NCBI RefSeq assembly: GCF_034064985.1
Contig: NZ_CP139249.1
Coordinates: 3,038,001 to 3,102,000, forward strand
From: Acinetobacter pittii
Lineage (GTDB): Bacteria > Pseudomonadota > Gammaproteobacteria > Pseudomonadales > Moraxellaceae
Length of the DNA stretch: 64,000 nt
Direction: 5' to 3'
The translations under genes were made by a program, and so were the position numbers. Of this stretch, positions 16,522 through 25,367 are shown piece after piece (position 1 is the stretch's first letter; each line of letters starts with the position of its first letter). Below the pieces are notes generated by a model that worked only from the letters and a program-made list of their open reading frames with translations, searched no databases and was not told the DNA's origin.

Positions 16522-17022
16522 TTATTCAGCAGAATCATGGTTCTTTAATTTATTGAGTTTATCGGTCGCAGTTTTCTTCAACTCATCAAGTTTTGCGGTT
16601 GCTTGCGTTTTCAACTCATCCAATTTGGTAGCAGCTTCTTCCTTTAATTCCGCCGCTTTGGCTTTAGCATCGTCAAGTTTATGGGCTGCCTCTGTACGTA
16701 AATGATCAAACTTATCTTGTAGAGTATGCTGAGCATCCTCAAGTTTGCCTTTCAAGTCGTTTGCTTTTTCTTCAAGAGCCTCTTTACCAGAAGCTTGCTT
16801 CTCTTTTACATTTTCTTTTAAATCGTCCAAAGTTTTTTCACCTTGTACTTTTGCATCGGCTGCTTTTGCCTTTAATTGCTCTACTTTATCGTCAACTGCT
16901 TCTTTACCAGCAGCTTGCTTCTCTTTTACATTTTCTTTTAAATCATCCAAAGCTTTTTCACCTTGTACTTTTGCATCAGCCGCTTTTGCCTTTAATTCGT
17001 CTAATTTATTTTCAGTAGTCAT
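16522..17022 (-). CDS. LEA/apolipoprotein-like amphipathic helical repeat protein
   Basis: A 166-residue, highly charged, cysteine-free protein made almost entirely of Ala, Lys, Asp, Glu and Leu. I start at the ATG at 17022 (MTTENKLDEL) because GAGGAT precedes it correctly. Residues about 7-86 are two 40-residue near-identical units (LKAKAADAKVQGEKALDDLK and neighbours). The C-terminal half has 11-residue repeats such as TKLDELKTQA and AKLDELKKTA. Eleven-residue amphipathic repeats are typical of group 3 LEA proteins, apolipoproteins and related hydrophilins, which are disordered when free and helical on membranes or when dried. No signal peptide. A. baumannii has hydrophilins linked to desiccation survival (DtpA/DtpB); whether this is one of them cannot be decided here. 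Confidence 0.75.
   Translation of the reverse strand: MTTENKLDELKAKAADAKVQGEKALDDLKENVKEKQAAGKEAVDDKVEQLKAKAADAKVQGEKTLDDLKENVKEKQASGKEALEEKANDLKGKLEDAQHTLQDKFDHLRTEAAHKLDDAKAKAAELKEEAATKLDELKTQATAKLDELKKTATDKLNKLKNHDSAE
16781..17020 (-). repeat. Two tandem 120-bp repeats in the LEA-like gene
   Basis: Sequence at 16781-16900 recurs at 16901-17020 with a period of exactly 120 bp (40 codons) and only scattered changes, mostly at codon third positions. This indicates a recent in-frame duplication within the gene. Confidence 0.85.
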
Positions 17023-17297
17023 CGTTGTTATCCTCATAGTTAATTAAAAAAATTACTTGAATAAGTTATTAGTTATACATCGTTATGGCTTATTTTCTGA
17101 CCGTAACTGCAATTTGAAACAAAGACAATACAGGAAGATTCAAATATTTTTTGATTTGTTTATCTGTTCTAAAGAGAAACATCTCTGAGCAAAATCTATT
17201 TTAATAGAAACCTCTTACGCCAAGCCCAAGATTATTAATCTTTGCTTATCTCCGTGCATCAGTTAAAATCTTCCACCTTATAAATACGAATGAGAGA

Positions 17298-19373
17298 ATG
17301 AAATCCGTGCGTAAAATTTTAGTCACTAATGCCCTCCCTTATGCTAATGGTCCAATTCATATGGGTCATTTACTCGGTTACATCCAGGCAGATATCTGGG
17401 TTCGTGCCATGCGAGCAATGGGTCATGATGTGACTTATGTATGTGCGGATGATGCTCACGGTACTGCCATCATGCTACGTGCCGAAGCAAATGGTATTAG
17501 CCCAGAAGAACAAATTGCGAATGTTCAAAAAGAACACATCCGTGATTTTGATGGTTTTGGCGTACATTTCGATCATTACGATTCAACGCATAGCGATGCG
17601 AACAAAGCACGTTCAACAGATATCTATATTAAAAACCGTGAAGCTGGAAATATTGCAGTTCGTCCTGTAACTCAATTATTTGACCCAGAAAAAGGTATGT
17701 TCTTATCTGACCGTTTCATTAAGGGTACGTGCCCAAAATGTAAGTCAGAAGATCAATACGGCGACTCATGTGAAGTTTGCGGTACAACTTATAATGCAAC
17801 CGAGTTACTTAACCCTCGTTCGACTTTAAGTGGTGCAACACCAGTTGAAAAATCATCAGATCACTACTTTTTCAAACTTCCTAACTTCGCTGAATATTTG
17901 CAGAAATGGACGCGTGATGAAGGTCGCTTACCAGTTTCAATTGCAAACAAACTTGATGAATGGTTTGAAGCAGGTTTAGCAGACTGGGATATTTCTCGTG
18001 ATGCCCCTTATTTTGGTTTTGAAATTCCAGATGCGCCAAACAAATATTTTTATGTGTGGGTAGATGCGCCAATTGGTTATATGTCTAGTTTTGAAAACTA
18101 CATCAAAACTAAACGTCCAGATTTAAATTTTGACGATTTCTGGAAAAAAGACAGCCACAACGATGTTTATCACTTTATTGGTAAAGACATTGTTTATTTC
18201 CATGCTTTATTCTGGCCTGCAATGCTTGAAGGCGCAAACTACCGCACCCCAACTGGCTTGTTTGTAAACGGTTTCTTGACTGTAAATGGACAAAAAATGT
18301 CTAAGTCACGCGGCACTTTCATTAAGGCCGAGACTTACTTACAGCATTTAAACCCAGAATATTTACGCTATTACTTTGCTTCTAAGCTCTCAGATAAAGT
18401 TGAAGACTCTGACTTGAACCTTGATGACTTTGTTCAAAAAGTAAATTCAGACTTAGTTGGTAAAGTCGTTAATATTGCTAGCCGCTGTGCGAAGTTCATC
18501 AATAGCAACTTTAACAATACTTTATCTACTGACTGTGCAGAATCTGACTTAGTACAAAGTTTTATTGATGCAGGTGATTCAATCGCGGCTGCTTATGAAG
18601 CACGTGAATTCTCTACAGCTATTCGTGAAATTATGGCGCTAGCTGACCGTGCCAACCAATATATTGACGAGAAAAAGCCTTGGGCACTTGCTAAACAAGA
18701 AGGTCAAGAACAACAAGTTCTTGATGTGTGTTCCGTTGGTATCAATTTGTTCCGTCAATTAGCGGTTTACTTAGCTCCTGTTCTACCAACTTTAGCTAAC
18801 CAAGTTCAAGATTTCTTAAAACTTGAAAGCTTTAATTTTGAGTCACGTAAACAAATCCTTGTAAGCCATGAGATTGCGCAGTTCCAACCTCTCATGCAGC
18901 GTGTTGATCCAAAAGCTGTTGCAGCCATGGTTGATGCCTCTAAAGAGTCTTTGGGTACTCCTGCTCCACAAGCAACAAAAGCGGCAGCGAAAAAAGACAA
19001 AGCAGCTGAGAAAAAAGCAGCGCCTACTCCAGCAGTGGGTGAAGCTGAAATTATCGGTATTGAAGATTTCTTAAAAGTTGACTTACGTGTTGCTCAGGTC
19101 ATTGAAGCAGGTACAGTTGAAGGTTCAGATAAGTTACTTCAACTGACGTTAGACGTTGGTGAAGCTGAACCACGCAATGTATTTAGTGGTATTCGTAGCC
19201 AATACGCACCAGAAGACCTAAAAGGTAAATTGGTCGTTATGGTGGCTAACCTTGCACCACGTAAAATGCGTTTTGGTATTTCAAACGGTATGGTACTTGC
19301 TGCTGGAAATGGTGAAGGTATTTTCATTATTTCTCCAGATAGCGGTGCAAAACCAGGCGATAAAGTTTCTTAA
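17298..19373 (+). CDS. metG: Methionyl-tRNA synthetase
   Basis: Charges tRNA-Met with methionine. The 691-residue protein carries the class I signatures [11 protein letters not shown] (HIGH box, about residues 13-23) and KMSKSRG (KMSKS loop), a zinc knuckle [18 protein letters not shown] in the connective peptide, an anticodon-binding helical domain, an Ala/Lys-rich linker, and a C-terminal tRNA-binding OB domain beginning near [11 protein letters not shown] that drives dimerisation. This is the full-length E. coli-type architecture. Start: ATG 17298 is the longest; GAGAGA at 17292-17297 is better spaced for the in-frame GTG at 17307, which would remove three residues. A strong terminator follows. 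Confidence 0.97.
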   Translation: MKSVRKILVTNALPYANGPIHMGHLLGYIQADIWVRAMRAMGHDVTYVCADDAHGTAIMLRAEANGISPEEQIANVQKEHIRDFDGFGVHFDHYDSTHSDANKARSTDIYIKNREAGNIAVRPVTQLFDPEKGMFLSDRFIKGTCPKCKSEDQYGDSCEVCGTTYNATELLNPRSTLSGATPVEKSSDHYFFKLPNFAEYLQKWTRDEGRLPVSIANKLDEWFEAGLADWDISRDAPYFGFEIPDAPNKYFYVWVDAPIGYMSSFENYIKTKRPDLNFDDFWKKDSHNDVYHFIGKDIVYFHALFWPAMLEGANYRTPTGLFVNGFLTVNGQKMSKSRGTFIKAETYLQHLNPEYLRYYFASKLSDKVEDSDLNLDDFVQKVNSDLVGKVVNIASRCAKFINSNFNNTLSTDCAESDLVQSFIDAGDSIAAAYEAREFSTAIREIMALADRANQYIDEKKPWALAKQEGQEQQVLDVCSVGINLFRQLAVYLAPVLPTLANQVQDFLKLESFNFESRKQILVSHEIAQFQPLMQRVDPKAVAAMVDASKESLGTPAPQATKAAAKKDKAAEKKAAPTPAVGEAEIIGIEDFLKVDLRVAQVIEAGTVEGSDKLLQLTLDVGEAEPRNVFSGIRSQYAPEDLKGKLVVMVANLAPRKMRFGISNGMVLAAGNGEGIFIISPDSGAKPGDKVS

Positions 19374-19384
19374 TCTAGATTCAT

Positions 19385-19418
19385 AAAAAAGCTCCCTAAA
19401 TTGGGAGCTTTTTTTATT
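19385..19418 (+). terminator. metG terminator
   Basis: Stem AAAAAAGCTCCC (19385-19396) and GGGAGCTTTTTT (19403-19414), 6-nt loop, followed by more T. Confidence 0.9.
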
Positions 19419-19462
19419 TTGAATATCTAATTTTTAAACAAGCATGAATAAACAAATTTAAA

Positions 19463-19798
19463 TTACGACCATAGCCACCCTTCACAAGGATTATTAAATA
19501 AAACGTGTATATTCCCCAACTCTTCATTTGTTAAATAGCCATTCTTATTTTCATCTAAATAATGAAATAGCTCTGTCTGCTTGTTTTCACCTTAAAAACG
19601 CTTATCACTCGGCCAGTTATAAGGATAAAAGTCTTCAACCCGTTGAAATTCTTTTAGGCTATACATTCCATCATGATTTACATCGTATTTTTCCTGAAAA
19701 AGCTCCCAATCTAAAGAGGCAGGTTCGCAAGCACTTACCACATTAAAAATGCAGTAAGTGATGCAGCCTGTAAGTAACTTAATAATTAGATTGCTCAT
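19463..19798 (-). pseudogene. EF-hand lipoprotein interrupted by an in-frame stop
   Basis: Read from the ATG at 19798, the frame gives a short lipoprotein-type signal peptide (lipobox VSAC at residues 21-24) and a first EF-hand loop DVNHDGMYSLKE, then stops at TAA 19592-19594 after SDKRF. The same frame continues without interruption for 42 more codons and holds a second perfect EF-hand loop, DENKNGYLTNEE, ending at TAA 19463-19465. Both loops have the acidic or polar residues at positions 1, 3, 5, 9 and Glu at 12. The simplest reading is one two-EF-hand protein of about 111 residues with a point nonsense mutation at codon 69. A truncated 68-residue protein with a single EF-hand may still be made. 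The start overlaps the upstream lipoprotein gene by 20 bp; no strong Shine-Dalgarno is seen. Confidence 0.7.
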
Positions 19799-19967
19799 GA
19801 TTGTTGGCATGTAAATCGGAAATCTTATAGTCTTTTTCGTGCACAGGTGTACCAACAATACTCATTGTCCGTTCATTTGCTGGTTGCTGCTTGCTCATCG
19901 TTCTCATCTCACATCCTGTAGTTAAGATGAGAAAAACTACAGAAATGCTCACCATTAGTTTTTTCAT
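19779..19967 (-). CDS. Small lipoprotein (62 aa)
   Basis: A short secreted lipoprotein: MKKLMVSISVVFLILTTGC has a basic n-region, hydrophobic core and lipobox LTTGC with the modified cysteine at residue 19. The mature 44-residue part is polar and has no recognised domain. GAGGATCACGTT precedes the ATG, a good ribosome site. The gene overlaps the start of the EF-hand gene by 20 bp, so the two are probably cotranscribed and perhaps act together in the envelope. Confidence 0.7.
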   Translation of the reverse strand: MKKLMVSISVVFLILTTGCEMRTMSKQQPANERTMSIVGTPVHEKDYKISDLHANNHEQSNY

Positions 19968-20071
19968 AACGTGATCCTCATTTCTTTTTGTTTTATTTAT
20001 TAAGTTACCACTTTTTAAACGCTTAAGTGCCGAAAAAGTTATTTTAATTTGTATATATTTTACGCAAAATT

Positions 20072-20103
20072 AAAGCCAGACCTTAATTGTCTGGCTTTCT
20101 ATC
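20072..20103 (-). terminator. Terminator of the second LysE-family gene
   Basis: Perfect 10-bp stem AAAGCCAGAC (20072-20081) and GTCTGGCTTT (20089-20098); on the minus strand it follows the stop at 20130 and is trailed by AATTTT. Confidence 0.7.
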
Positions 20104-20129
20104 TTTTAGATATTTTAATTAAACTTTAT

Positions 20130-20753
20130 TTACTTGAAAAAGATAAGCTTTAAACCTAGTAGAGTAACAATACTCCCAGCAACTCGATCAACACCAGTTT
20201 TTGCTTTCAAATACATTTTTCTAGGTTTTTCTGAAGATAACAGCATTGCGACACATGAATACCAACCAGCATCAATCATAAAACATATAACTGGTAAGGC
20301 AACATAGTAATAATTTGGAATTTCTTTTGGCAGTAAAGCAGTAAATACACTGGCTAACACAACAGCAATTTTTGGATTACTTAACTGGGTAATCAAACCA
20401 TATCGATATGCCTGTTTATAGGTCATTTTCGATTTGCCATCGTTTTCCATCGCAATTGGTTCTTTAGCATGTTTAATAATTTTAAAAGCCAACCAAAGCA
20501 AATATAGCCCACCACCAATTTTTAAAATTAAATAAGCAGAAGGCACCGCCAATAAAACTGCTTGTAACCCCATAACAGCTAATAGACCAAAAAGTGCTGC
20601 ACCTGTCCCCGTCCCTAAAGCGGTAAACAACCCATGTTTACGTGATTTAGAAATTGAATTTTGTGCAACATAAATAAAGCTTGGCCCAGGGCTTATTGCT
20701 CCAAGCATCAATGCCATCGCAATTGAAAAAAGAGGAATAAGGGACTCAAACAT
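20130..20753 (-). CDS. LysE-family translocator
   Basis: A 207-residue inner membrane protein with six or so helices. The N-terminus MFESLIPLFSIAMALMLGAISPGPSF has the family PGP motif, and QLSNPKIAVVLASVFTALLP carries the mid-protein NPK signature. These proteins export amino acids or related metabolites. It is divergent from the TetR-regulated efflux operon, and their shared 178-bp intergenic region contains the TetR-type operator, so this gene may come under the same control; that is an inference. Confidence 0.85.
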   Translation of the reverse strand: MFESLIPLFSIAMALMLGAISPGPSFIYVAQNSISKSRKHGLFTALGTGTGAALFGLLAVMGLQAVLLAVPSAYLILKIGGGLYLLWLAFKIIKHAKEPIAMENDGKSKMTYKQAYRYGLITQLSNPKIAVVLASVFTALLPKEIPNYYYVALPVICFMIDAGWYSCVAMLLSSEKPRKMYLKAKTGVDRVAGSIVTLLGLKLIFFK

Positions 20754-20841
20754 TGTATTGACCTAGCATCATGCAATTGCGCGGTATTCTAACAGCTTTT
20801 TATGACGCATATAAAAATGCAGAAGATATAAATGATGAAAA

Positions 20842-20870
20842 TTGAAATTTCATGTTTTTACAATTTATAT
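20842..20870 (+). promoter_or_regulatory. Promoter of the TetR-MFS-HlyD operon
   Basis: TTGAAA at 20842-20847 and TTATAT at 20865-20870 with exactly 17 bp between them. Predicted transcription start falls at the left edge of the adjacent palindrome. Confidence 0.6.
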
Positions 20871-20876
20871 CTTCAC

Positions 20877-20896
20877 AACGGACAAAAATGTCCGTT
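20877..20896. promoter_or_regulatory. Palindromic operator, probable TetR-family binding site
   Basis: Perfect inverted repeat AACGGACA (20877-20884), AAAA, TGTCCGTT (20889-20896). It starts a few bases past the -10 box and 36 bp before the TetR start codon, the usual place for autorepression. Confidence 0.7.
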
Positions 20897-20931
20897 AAAT
20901 ATATAACCTTTAAAACTCCCCAACCAATGAC

Positions 20932-21501
20932 ATGAGTAAACGTCAAAAAATTGCTGCCCAGAATCGGGATGAATTACTCAATGCAGCCGAAGAATGTTTT
21001 CGTATTCATGGCATTAATGTCCCCTTACAAGTTGTGATTGACCACGCTGGCGTAGGCAGAGCGACGTTCTATCGTAACTTTGGTGATCGCAAAGCTTTAA
21101 TTAGTGCGCTTTTAGAGCGTGCGATTACACAGCTAGAGCAAAAAGCAGCTCATTTTCAACAGTTCGAGGACGGCTTATTTCGTTTAATTGAAGGACATAT
21201 TGGACAACTTCCCAAACTCGCAATTTTGCAAGATTTTTGGAGAGTGATTGATCGACAAGATCCAATTATGTTAAAAATTTATGAACGGCGAAATAATGCA
21301 CTTAACCCACTGATTGAAAATGCGATAGAACAAAAATTGTGCCGAGCTGATCTAACTGCTGATGACTATGCAATGGTCACTGCAATGTTGGGTTCTTCAT
21401 TTCAAGGACATGAAACAGAAGAACAGACTCGCTTAGCAAAACGAGCAATTGAATTACTGTTTCAAGGTATTCAAATACAAAAAATTCGAGGGATAGAATG
21501 A
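20932..21501 (+). CDS. TetR-family transcriptional regulator
   Basis: A 189-residue DNA-binding repressor. Residues about 1-60 form the TetR helix-turn-helix region (RDELLNAAEECFRIHGINVP, VVIDHAGVGRATFYRNFGDRKALI), followed by an all-helical ligand-binding part of the usual size. Its stop overlaps the start of the MFS gene by four bases (ATGA), so translation is probably coupled. A palindrome in its own promoter is the likely operator, pointing to self-repression that is relieved by a substrate of the pump. Confidence 0.92.
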   Translation: MSKRQKIAAQNRDELLNAAEECFRIHGINVPLQVVIDHAGVGRATFYRNFGDRKALISALLERAITQLEQKAAHFQQFEDGLFRLIEGHIGQLPKLAILQDFWRVIDRQDPIMLKIYERRNNALNPLIENAIEQKLCRADLTADDYAMVTAMLGSSFQGHETEEQTRLAKRAIELLFQGIQIQKIRGIE

Positions 21502-23141
21502 GTAAAACGCCTCGTTATTTAGAAACACCACCCGACTGGACGCCAGAAGAGCAACCGACTTTACCAGGTTCACCGGCAGCTATTGCACATTCTGTACCTA
21601 AACGATTTATATACTTTTTTATCGGTTTATTTGTCGCTCTTTCAGCAAGCTTAAGTAATGGTTTTATTACAGCAAACTTACCCTTAATTCAAGGTGAATA
21701 TGGACTGACGCCTTCCGAAGCTGCTTGGCTGCCTGCGGCATATGTCATGGCAAATGTCAGTTCAAACCTGATTTTGTTTAAAGCCAGACAACAATATGGT
21801 TTGAGAGTATTTTCAGAAATAGGACTGGTGATTTTTATTGCGGTTTTGGTATTACATATTTTTGTGCATACTTATGAAATGGCCCTATTCGCAAGGGTTG
21901 TAGCTGGTTTAGCTGGTGCGCCATTAAGCTCACTGGGTATGTATTACACCATGCAAGCTTTTAAAAAAGCAGACATGGCAAAAGGTATATATATTGCCTT
22001 TGGTTTTCAGCAACTTGGCGTGCCATTAGCTTGGATTATCTCTCCATTTCTTGTAAATACAGACAGTTGGTCTGTTCTATATACGTTTGAGCTCGGCTTA
22101 GCACTTTGTTGTTTAGCCATGGTCGTTTCATTGAAGTTACCACGTAGTTTAAGAATTTATGTTTTTGAGAAGCAAGACTTTTTCACCTTTGCTTTACTCG
22201 CTCCCGGCTTTGCCTGTTTATGTATTGTGCTCACACAAGGCCCAATTTTATGGTGGTTTAATAGCCAGTGGCTTGCTTATGTATTAATTGCAGGTTTTAG
22301 CTTAGTTGTTCTTGGTTTGCTCTATGAACACTATCGTGCTAATCCATTAATTATGACTCGTTGGTTAGGTGCTGCTTCAACTCTACGTTTCATTTTTGGT
22401 GCTTTTGCTATCCGGCTTTTAATGTCAGAACAAAGTTATGCAGCTGTTAACTTCTTAAAAACAATGGGGATGGGTCCAGACCAATTTGTTCCACTCTATG
22501 TTGTCATTTTGGTGGGGATTTTAAGTGGAACTCTTTTTAGTGCCCTGACTTTTTCACGTGAGAGAATTATCTTCCACTTACTTTTTGCAGAGTTTTTAAT
22601 TTTAGTGGCCTGTGGACTAGATTATCACCTAACTAGTGATGTTCGACCTGTGAATTTCTTTGCAAGTCAGTTTTTAGTCGGCTTTGCTGGTGGACTATTT
22701 ATTGGCCCATTACTGCTTATTGGCTTTGCACAGACACTTGCTAAAGGTCCATCTTATGTAGTCACCTTTATTGTATTATTTTCCGCAACCCAAACCTTCG
22801 GTGGTCTTGTTGGGTCTTCTTTCTTCTCGACCTATCAACAACATCGTACGCAAAACTATCAAGCCGAGATTATTAAAGATTTAGAACAAGCAGACCCTTT
22901 AGTCGCTCAAAGACTCTCCACCTATCAACGCAGTGCATCAATTACTACGACTGACCCAGCATTACAAACAGCCCAATCCATGCGTTCGCTTAATCAAGTG
23001 GTCACTCGTGAAGCTCAAGTGCGTGCCTACAATGATGTAATTGCATTAAACGGTATTTTTGCTGTCGCACTACTCTTGTGGGGTGGTTTTAATATTGCAC
23101 GAAGTAAATATCTACAACGTAGAGGAATTAGCCGTCCTTAA
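21498..23141 (+). CDS. MFS multidrug efflux transporter (EmrB/DHA2-like)
   Basis: A 547-residue proton-driven transporter with about 14 hydrophobic helices. The first helices (GLFVALSASLSNGFITANLPLI) and the segment LTPSEAAWLPAAYVMANV resemble EmrB-type DHA2 pumps, although the loop is less canonical than the QWVVTSY of E. coli EmrB. A soluble C-terminal loop near QQHRTQNYQAEIIKDLEQ precedes the last helix. It follows a TetR gene with a four-base overlap and precedes a HlyD-type adaptor, the normal order for a tripartite pump. No outer membrane channel gene is present in the operon, so it would rely on one elsewhere. Substrate unknown. Confidence 0.88.
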   Translation: MSKTPRYLETPPDWTPEEQPTLPGSPAAIAHSVPKRFIYFFIGLFVALSASLSNGFITANLPLIQGEYGLTPSEAAWLPAAYVMANVSSNLILFKARQQYGLRVFSEIGLVIFIAVLVLHIFVHTYEMALFARVVAGLAGAPLSSLGMYYTMQAFKKADMAKGIYIAFGFQQLGVPLAWIISPFLVNTDSWSVLYTFELGLALCCLAMVVSLKLPRSLRIYVFEKQDFFTFALLAPGFACLCIVLTQGPILWWFNSQWLAYVLIAGFSLVVLGLLYEHYRANPLIMTRWLGAASTLRFIFGAFAIRLLMSEQSYAAVNFLKTMGMGPDQFVPLYVVILVGILSGTLFSALTFSRERIIFHLLFAEFLILVACGLDYHLTSDVRPVNFFASQFLVGFAGGLFIGPLLLIGFAQTLAKGPSYVVTFIVLFSATQTFGGLVGSSFFSTYQQHRTQNYQAEIIKDLEQADPLVAQRLSTYQRSASITTTDPALQTAQSMRSLNQVVTREAQVRAYNDVIALNGIFAVALLLWGGFNIARSKYLQRRGISRP

Positions 23142-23181
23142 CGGCCTTCATTATTGATGAAATAGAAATTGAGATTGATAT

Positions 23182-24303
23182 ATGCCAGATGATCAAAACA
23201 AACCAGAACCAACACCAGCTCAGGCACCCGCCAACGAGCCAACACCTGCACCTGCACCTGCAAGTAAACTGATTCCGACAAAACGCTCAACACTGTTATG
23301 GATGTTAGGTGTTCTTATTGTCGGTATTTTAGTGATTTTATGGGCATGGAGAATCGGACCTTTTGCAACGAGTGTTCAGCAAACTGACAATAGTTATGTC
23401 AAAGGTAAAACCACGATTTTATCGTCACAAATTAATGGTTACGTTAAGGATGTAGTTGTTAAAGACTTTGACCATGTTAAAAAGGGTCAAGTGCTTATGC
23501 ATATCGATGCAACTACTTACGACCAAAAAGTAGCACAAGCGGCTTCGGGGGTAGAACAGGCCAAAAATACTTTAGCCAATCAAACCCAATCCATTGCACA
23601 AAAACAAGCTGATATTGTGGCTGCCCAAGCTAAAGTAGATCAAGCAAGAGCTCAATATGAACTTTCTTTAGCACAGCTTAGACGCTATCAACAGTTAGGA
23701 AATAGTGGCGCGGCTTCTAAATCTGAGCAGGATAAAGCCGCAGCAGATGCTGAAAATAACCTTGCCGCCCTTAAACAGGCAGAAGCCAATGTTTTAGTTG
23801 CAAATGAAGCGCTAAAAACAGCACAAGTCGCAAAAGCAGGTTTAGAAGCACAGGTTTCAAGTGCTAAGGCTCAATTAGACCAAGCGCAAACCACCAAAGA
23901 CTACAGTGTTATTGTTGCTCCAATGGATGGTCAACTTGGTGAGGTGAATCCTCGTGTTGGGCAATATGTAGCAGCAGGTTCCCAATTACTCTATCTCATT
24001 CCACAGCAAACTTGGGTAATCGCTAACTTCAAAGAGACCCAAATTGCTAATATGCGAATTGGTCAAAAGGCGTGGTTCACAGTCGACGCCATGAAACATA
24101 AAAAATTTACAGGATATGTTGAACAGATCTCACCTGCCGCTGGTTCTGAGTTCAGTGTATTAAAGCCTGATAATGCAACAGGTAACTTTACTAAAGTGGT
24201 TCAACGGATTGCCGTACGTATTACCATTGATCCAAATCAGGAAGGGATGGAACATTTACGTCCTGGCATGTCAGTGGTTACTTCTGTCGATACAAGTTCG
24301 TAA
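23182..24303 (+). CDS. HlyD/EmrA-family membrane fusion protein
   Basis: The periplasmic adaptor of the efflux system. The 373-residue protein starts with a Pro/Ala-rich cytosolic stretch (PTPAQAPANEPTPAPAPASK), one transmembrane helix (about residues 36-56), a first lipoyl half (QTDNSYVKGKTTILSSQING, VVVKDFDHVKKGQVLMHID), a long Ala/Gln-rich coiled-coil hairpin, a second lipoyl half (YSVIVAPMDGQLGEVNPRVG) and a beta-barrel domain ending with LRPGMSVVTSVD. It bridges the MFS pump to an outer membrane channel. It is the last gene of the TetR operon. Confidence 0.92.
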   Translation: MPDDQNKPEPTPAQAPANEPTPAPAPASKLIPTKRSTLLWMLGVLIVGILVILWAWRIGPFATSVQQTDNSYVKGKTTILSSQINGYVKDVVVKDFDHVKKGQVLMHIDATTYDQKVAQAASGVEQAKNTLANQTQSIAQKQADIVAAQAKVDQARAQYELSLAQLRRYQQLGNSGAASKSEQDKAAADAENNLAALKQAEANVLVANEALKTAQVAKAGLEAQVSSAKAQLDQAQTTKDYSVIVAPMDGQLGEVNPRVGQYVAAGSQLLYLIPQQTWVIANFKETQIANMRIGQKAWFTVDAMKHKKFTGYVEQISPAAGSEFSVLKPDNATGNFTKVVQRIAVRITIDPNQEGMEHLRPGMSVVTSVDTSS

Positions 24304-24305
24304 AC

Positions 24306-24333
24306 AGCTTTTTAAAGTTCTCTTTAAAAAGCT
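24306..24333 (+). terminator. Hairpin immediately after the HlyD gene
   Basis: Perfect 12-bp stem AGCTTTTTAAAG (24306-24317) and CTTTAAAAAGCT (24322-24333) with loop TTCT. There is no T-tract behind it, so it may be a weak terminator or a 3-prime protective structure. Confidence 0.5.
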
Positions 24334-24334
24334 A

Positions 24335-24384
24335 CAATGTGATCAATCATTATTTTTCTCAATTTCTAATGTTTGATCACATTG
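24335..24384. repeat. 12-bp inverted repeat spanning the start of the PLP enzyme gene
   Basis: CAATGTGATCAA (24335-24346) and TTGATCACATTG (24373-24384), perfect, 26 bp apart. The likely ATG at 24369 falls in the loop just before the right arm. As RNA it could form a stem around the translation start; as DNA the TGTGA and TCACA halves resemble separated CRP/Vfr half-sites. Confidence 0.55.
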
Positions 24385-25250
24385 CTCAATCAGTTCCTCA
24401 TCAACATATTCAACTCCCCTATCCCTTGCATCTCGACATTAAGCGGTTAGATCTAATTCACCCTCAAATTTCGGGTAATAAGTTTTTCAAATTGAAATAC
24501 AATTTGCTTGTCGCAAAACAACAAAATTTATCAAGTATTTTGACTTTTGGTGGGGCTTATTCCAACCATATTGCCGCGACTGCCTATGCAGCTCATCTTT
24601 TTGGCTTAAAAAGTGTAGGTGTTATTCGTGGTGAAGAATTGGCGAGCAAACCTCTCAATCCAACCTTAGCAAAAGCTCAAAGTTTAGGAATGCATCTACA
24701 TTTTGTCTCACGCAATGAATACCGCTTACGGGATGATGCAAACTATCTTCAACAATTACGTCATCACTTTTCACAAACCTATATTATTCCCGAAGGCGGT
24801 ACCAATGAACTGGCAGTACAAGGTTGTCAGGAGATTCTCAGTCAAAGCGATTTGCAAAACTATGATGTCATTTGCTGTGCAGTCGGAACTGGTGGAACGA
24901 TTTCAGGGCTCATTGAACGAAGCACCCCTCATCAAAAGGTTCTAGGATTTTCGGCTTTAAAAGGCGACTTTTTACACCAAGAAATTCGGCAGTGGACCCA
25001 AAAACAAAATTGGTCGCTGACAGATGCATACTGCTGTGGCGGATATGCAAAAACTTCACCCGAGCTATTGGCATTTATAGAAATTTTTGAAGAGCAGCAT
25101 TCAGTACCACTTGAACCGATCTATACGGGAAAGATGATGTTTGGTCTGTTTGATCTTATAAAGAATAATTACTTTGCTGAGGGAACACGCATTCTGGCAA
25201 TCCATTCAGGTGGTTTACAGGCAGATATAAGAAATAAATCACATCAATAA
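24369..25250 (+). CDS. PLP-dependent 1-aminocyclopropane-1-carboxylate deaminase / D-cysteine desulfhydrase family protein
   Basis: A fold-type II PLP enzyme of about 293 residues. The lysine-bearing segment RLDLIHPQISGNKFFKLKYN gives the family GNK-x-x-K-L motif (Schiff-base lysine), FGGAYSNHIAATAYAA is the substrate-binding loop, IPEGGTNELAVQGCQEI and CCAVGTGGTISGLIE bind the cofactor phosphate. Relatives open the ring of 1-aminocyclopropane-1-carboxylate or release sulfide from D-cysteine; which reaction applies cannot be read here. I use ATG 24369; the frame also has a GTG at 24339. Neither has a clear Shine-Dalgarno. It lies after the efflux operon but behind two hairpins. Confidence 0.82.
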   Translation: MFDHIAQSVPHQHIQLPYPLHLDIKRLDLIHPQISGNKFFKLKYNLLVAKQQNLSSILTFGGAYSNHIAATAYAAHLFGLKSVGVIRGEELASKPLNPTLAKAQSLGMHLHFVSRNEYRLRDDANYLQQLRHHFSQTYIIPEGGTNELAVQGCQEILSQSDLQNYDVICCAVGTGGTISGLIERSTPHQKVLGFSALKGDFLHQEIRQWTQKQNWSLTDAYCCGGYAKTSPELLAFIEIFEEQHSVPLEPIYTGKMMFGLFDLIKNNYFAEGTRILAIHSGGLQADIRNKSHQ

Positions 25251-25367
25251 CTTACTTATTTTCACGTCGTATTATTCACCACAGCGGTAAATGTCTTTAG
25301 CACGACTAAGGCTCGGCATGATAGTATATGCCCCTTTTTAATTTTCACGATTAATCGAGAATTTCTT

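Noticed and set aside
16745..17047. Plus-strand ORF opposite the LEA-like gene.
   Set aside because: It mirrors the repeat of the sense gene (Phe/Ser/Ala-rich) and lacks a ribosome site.
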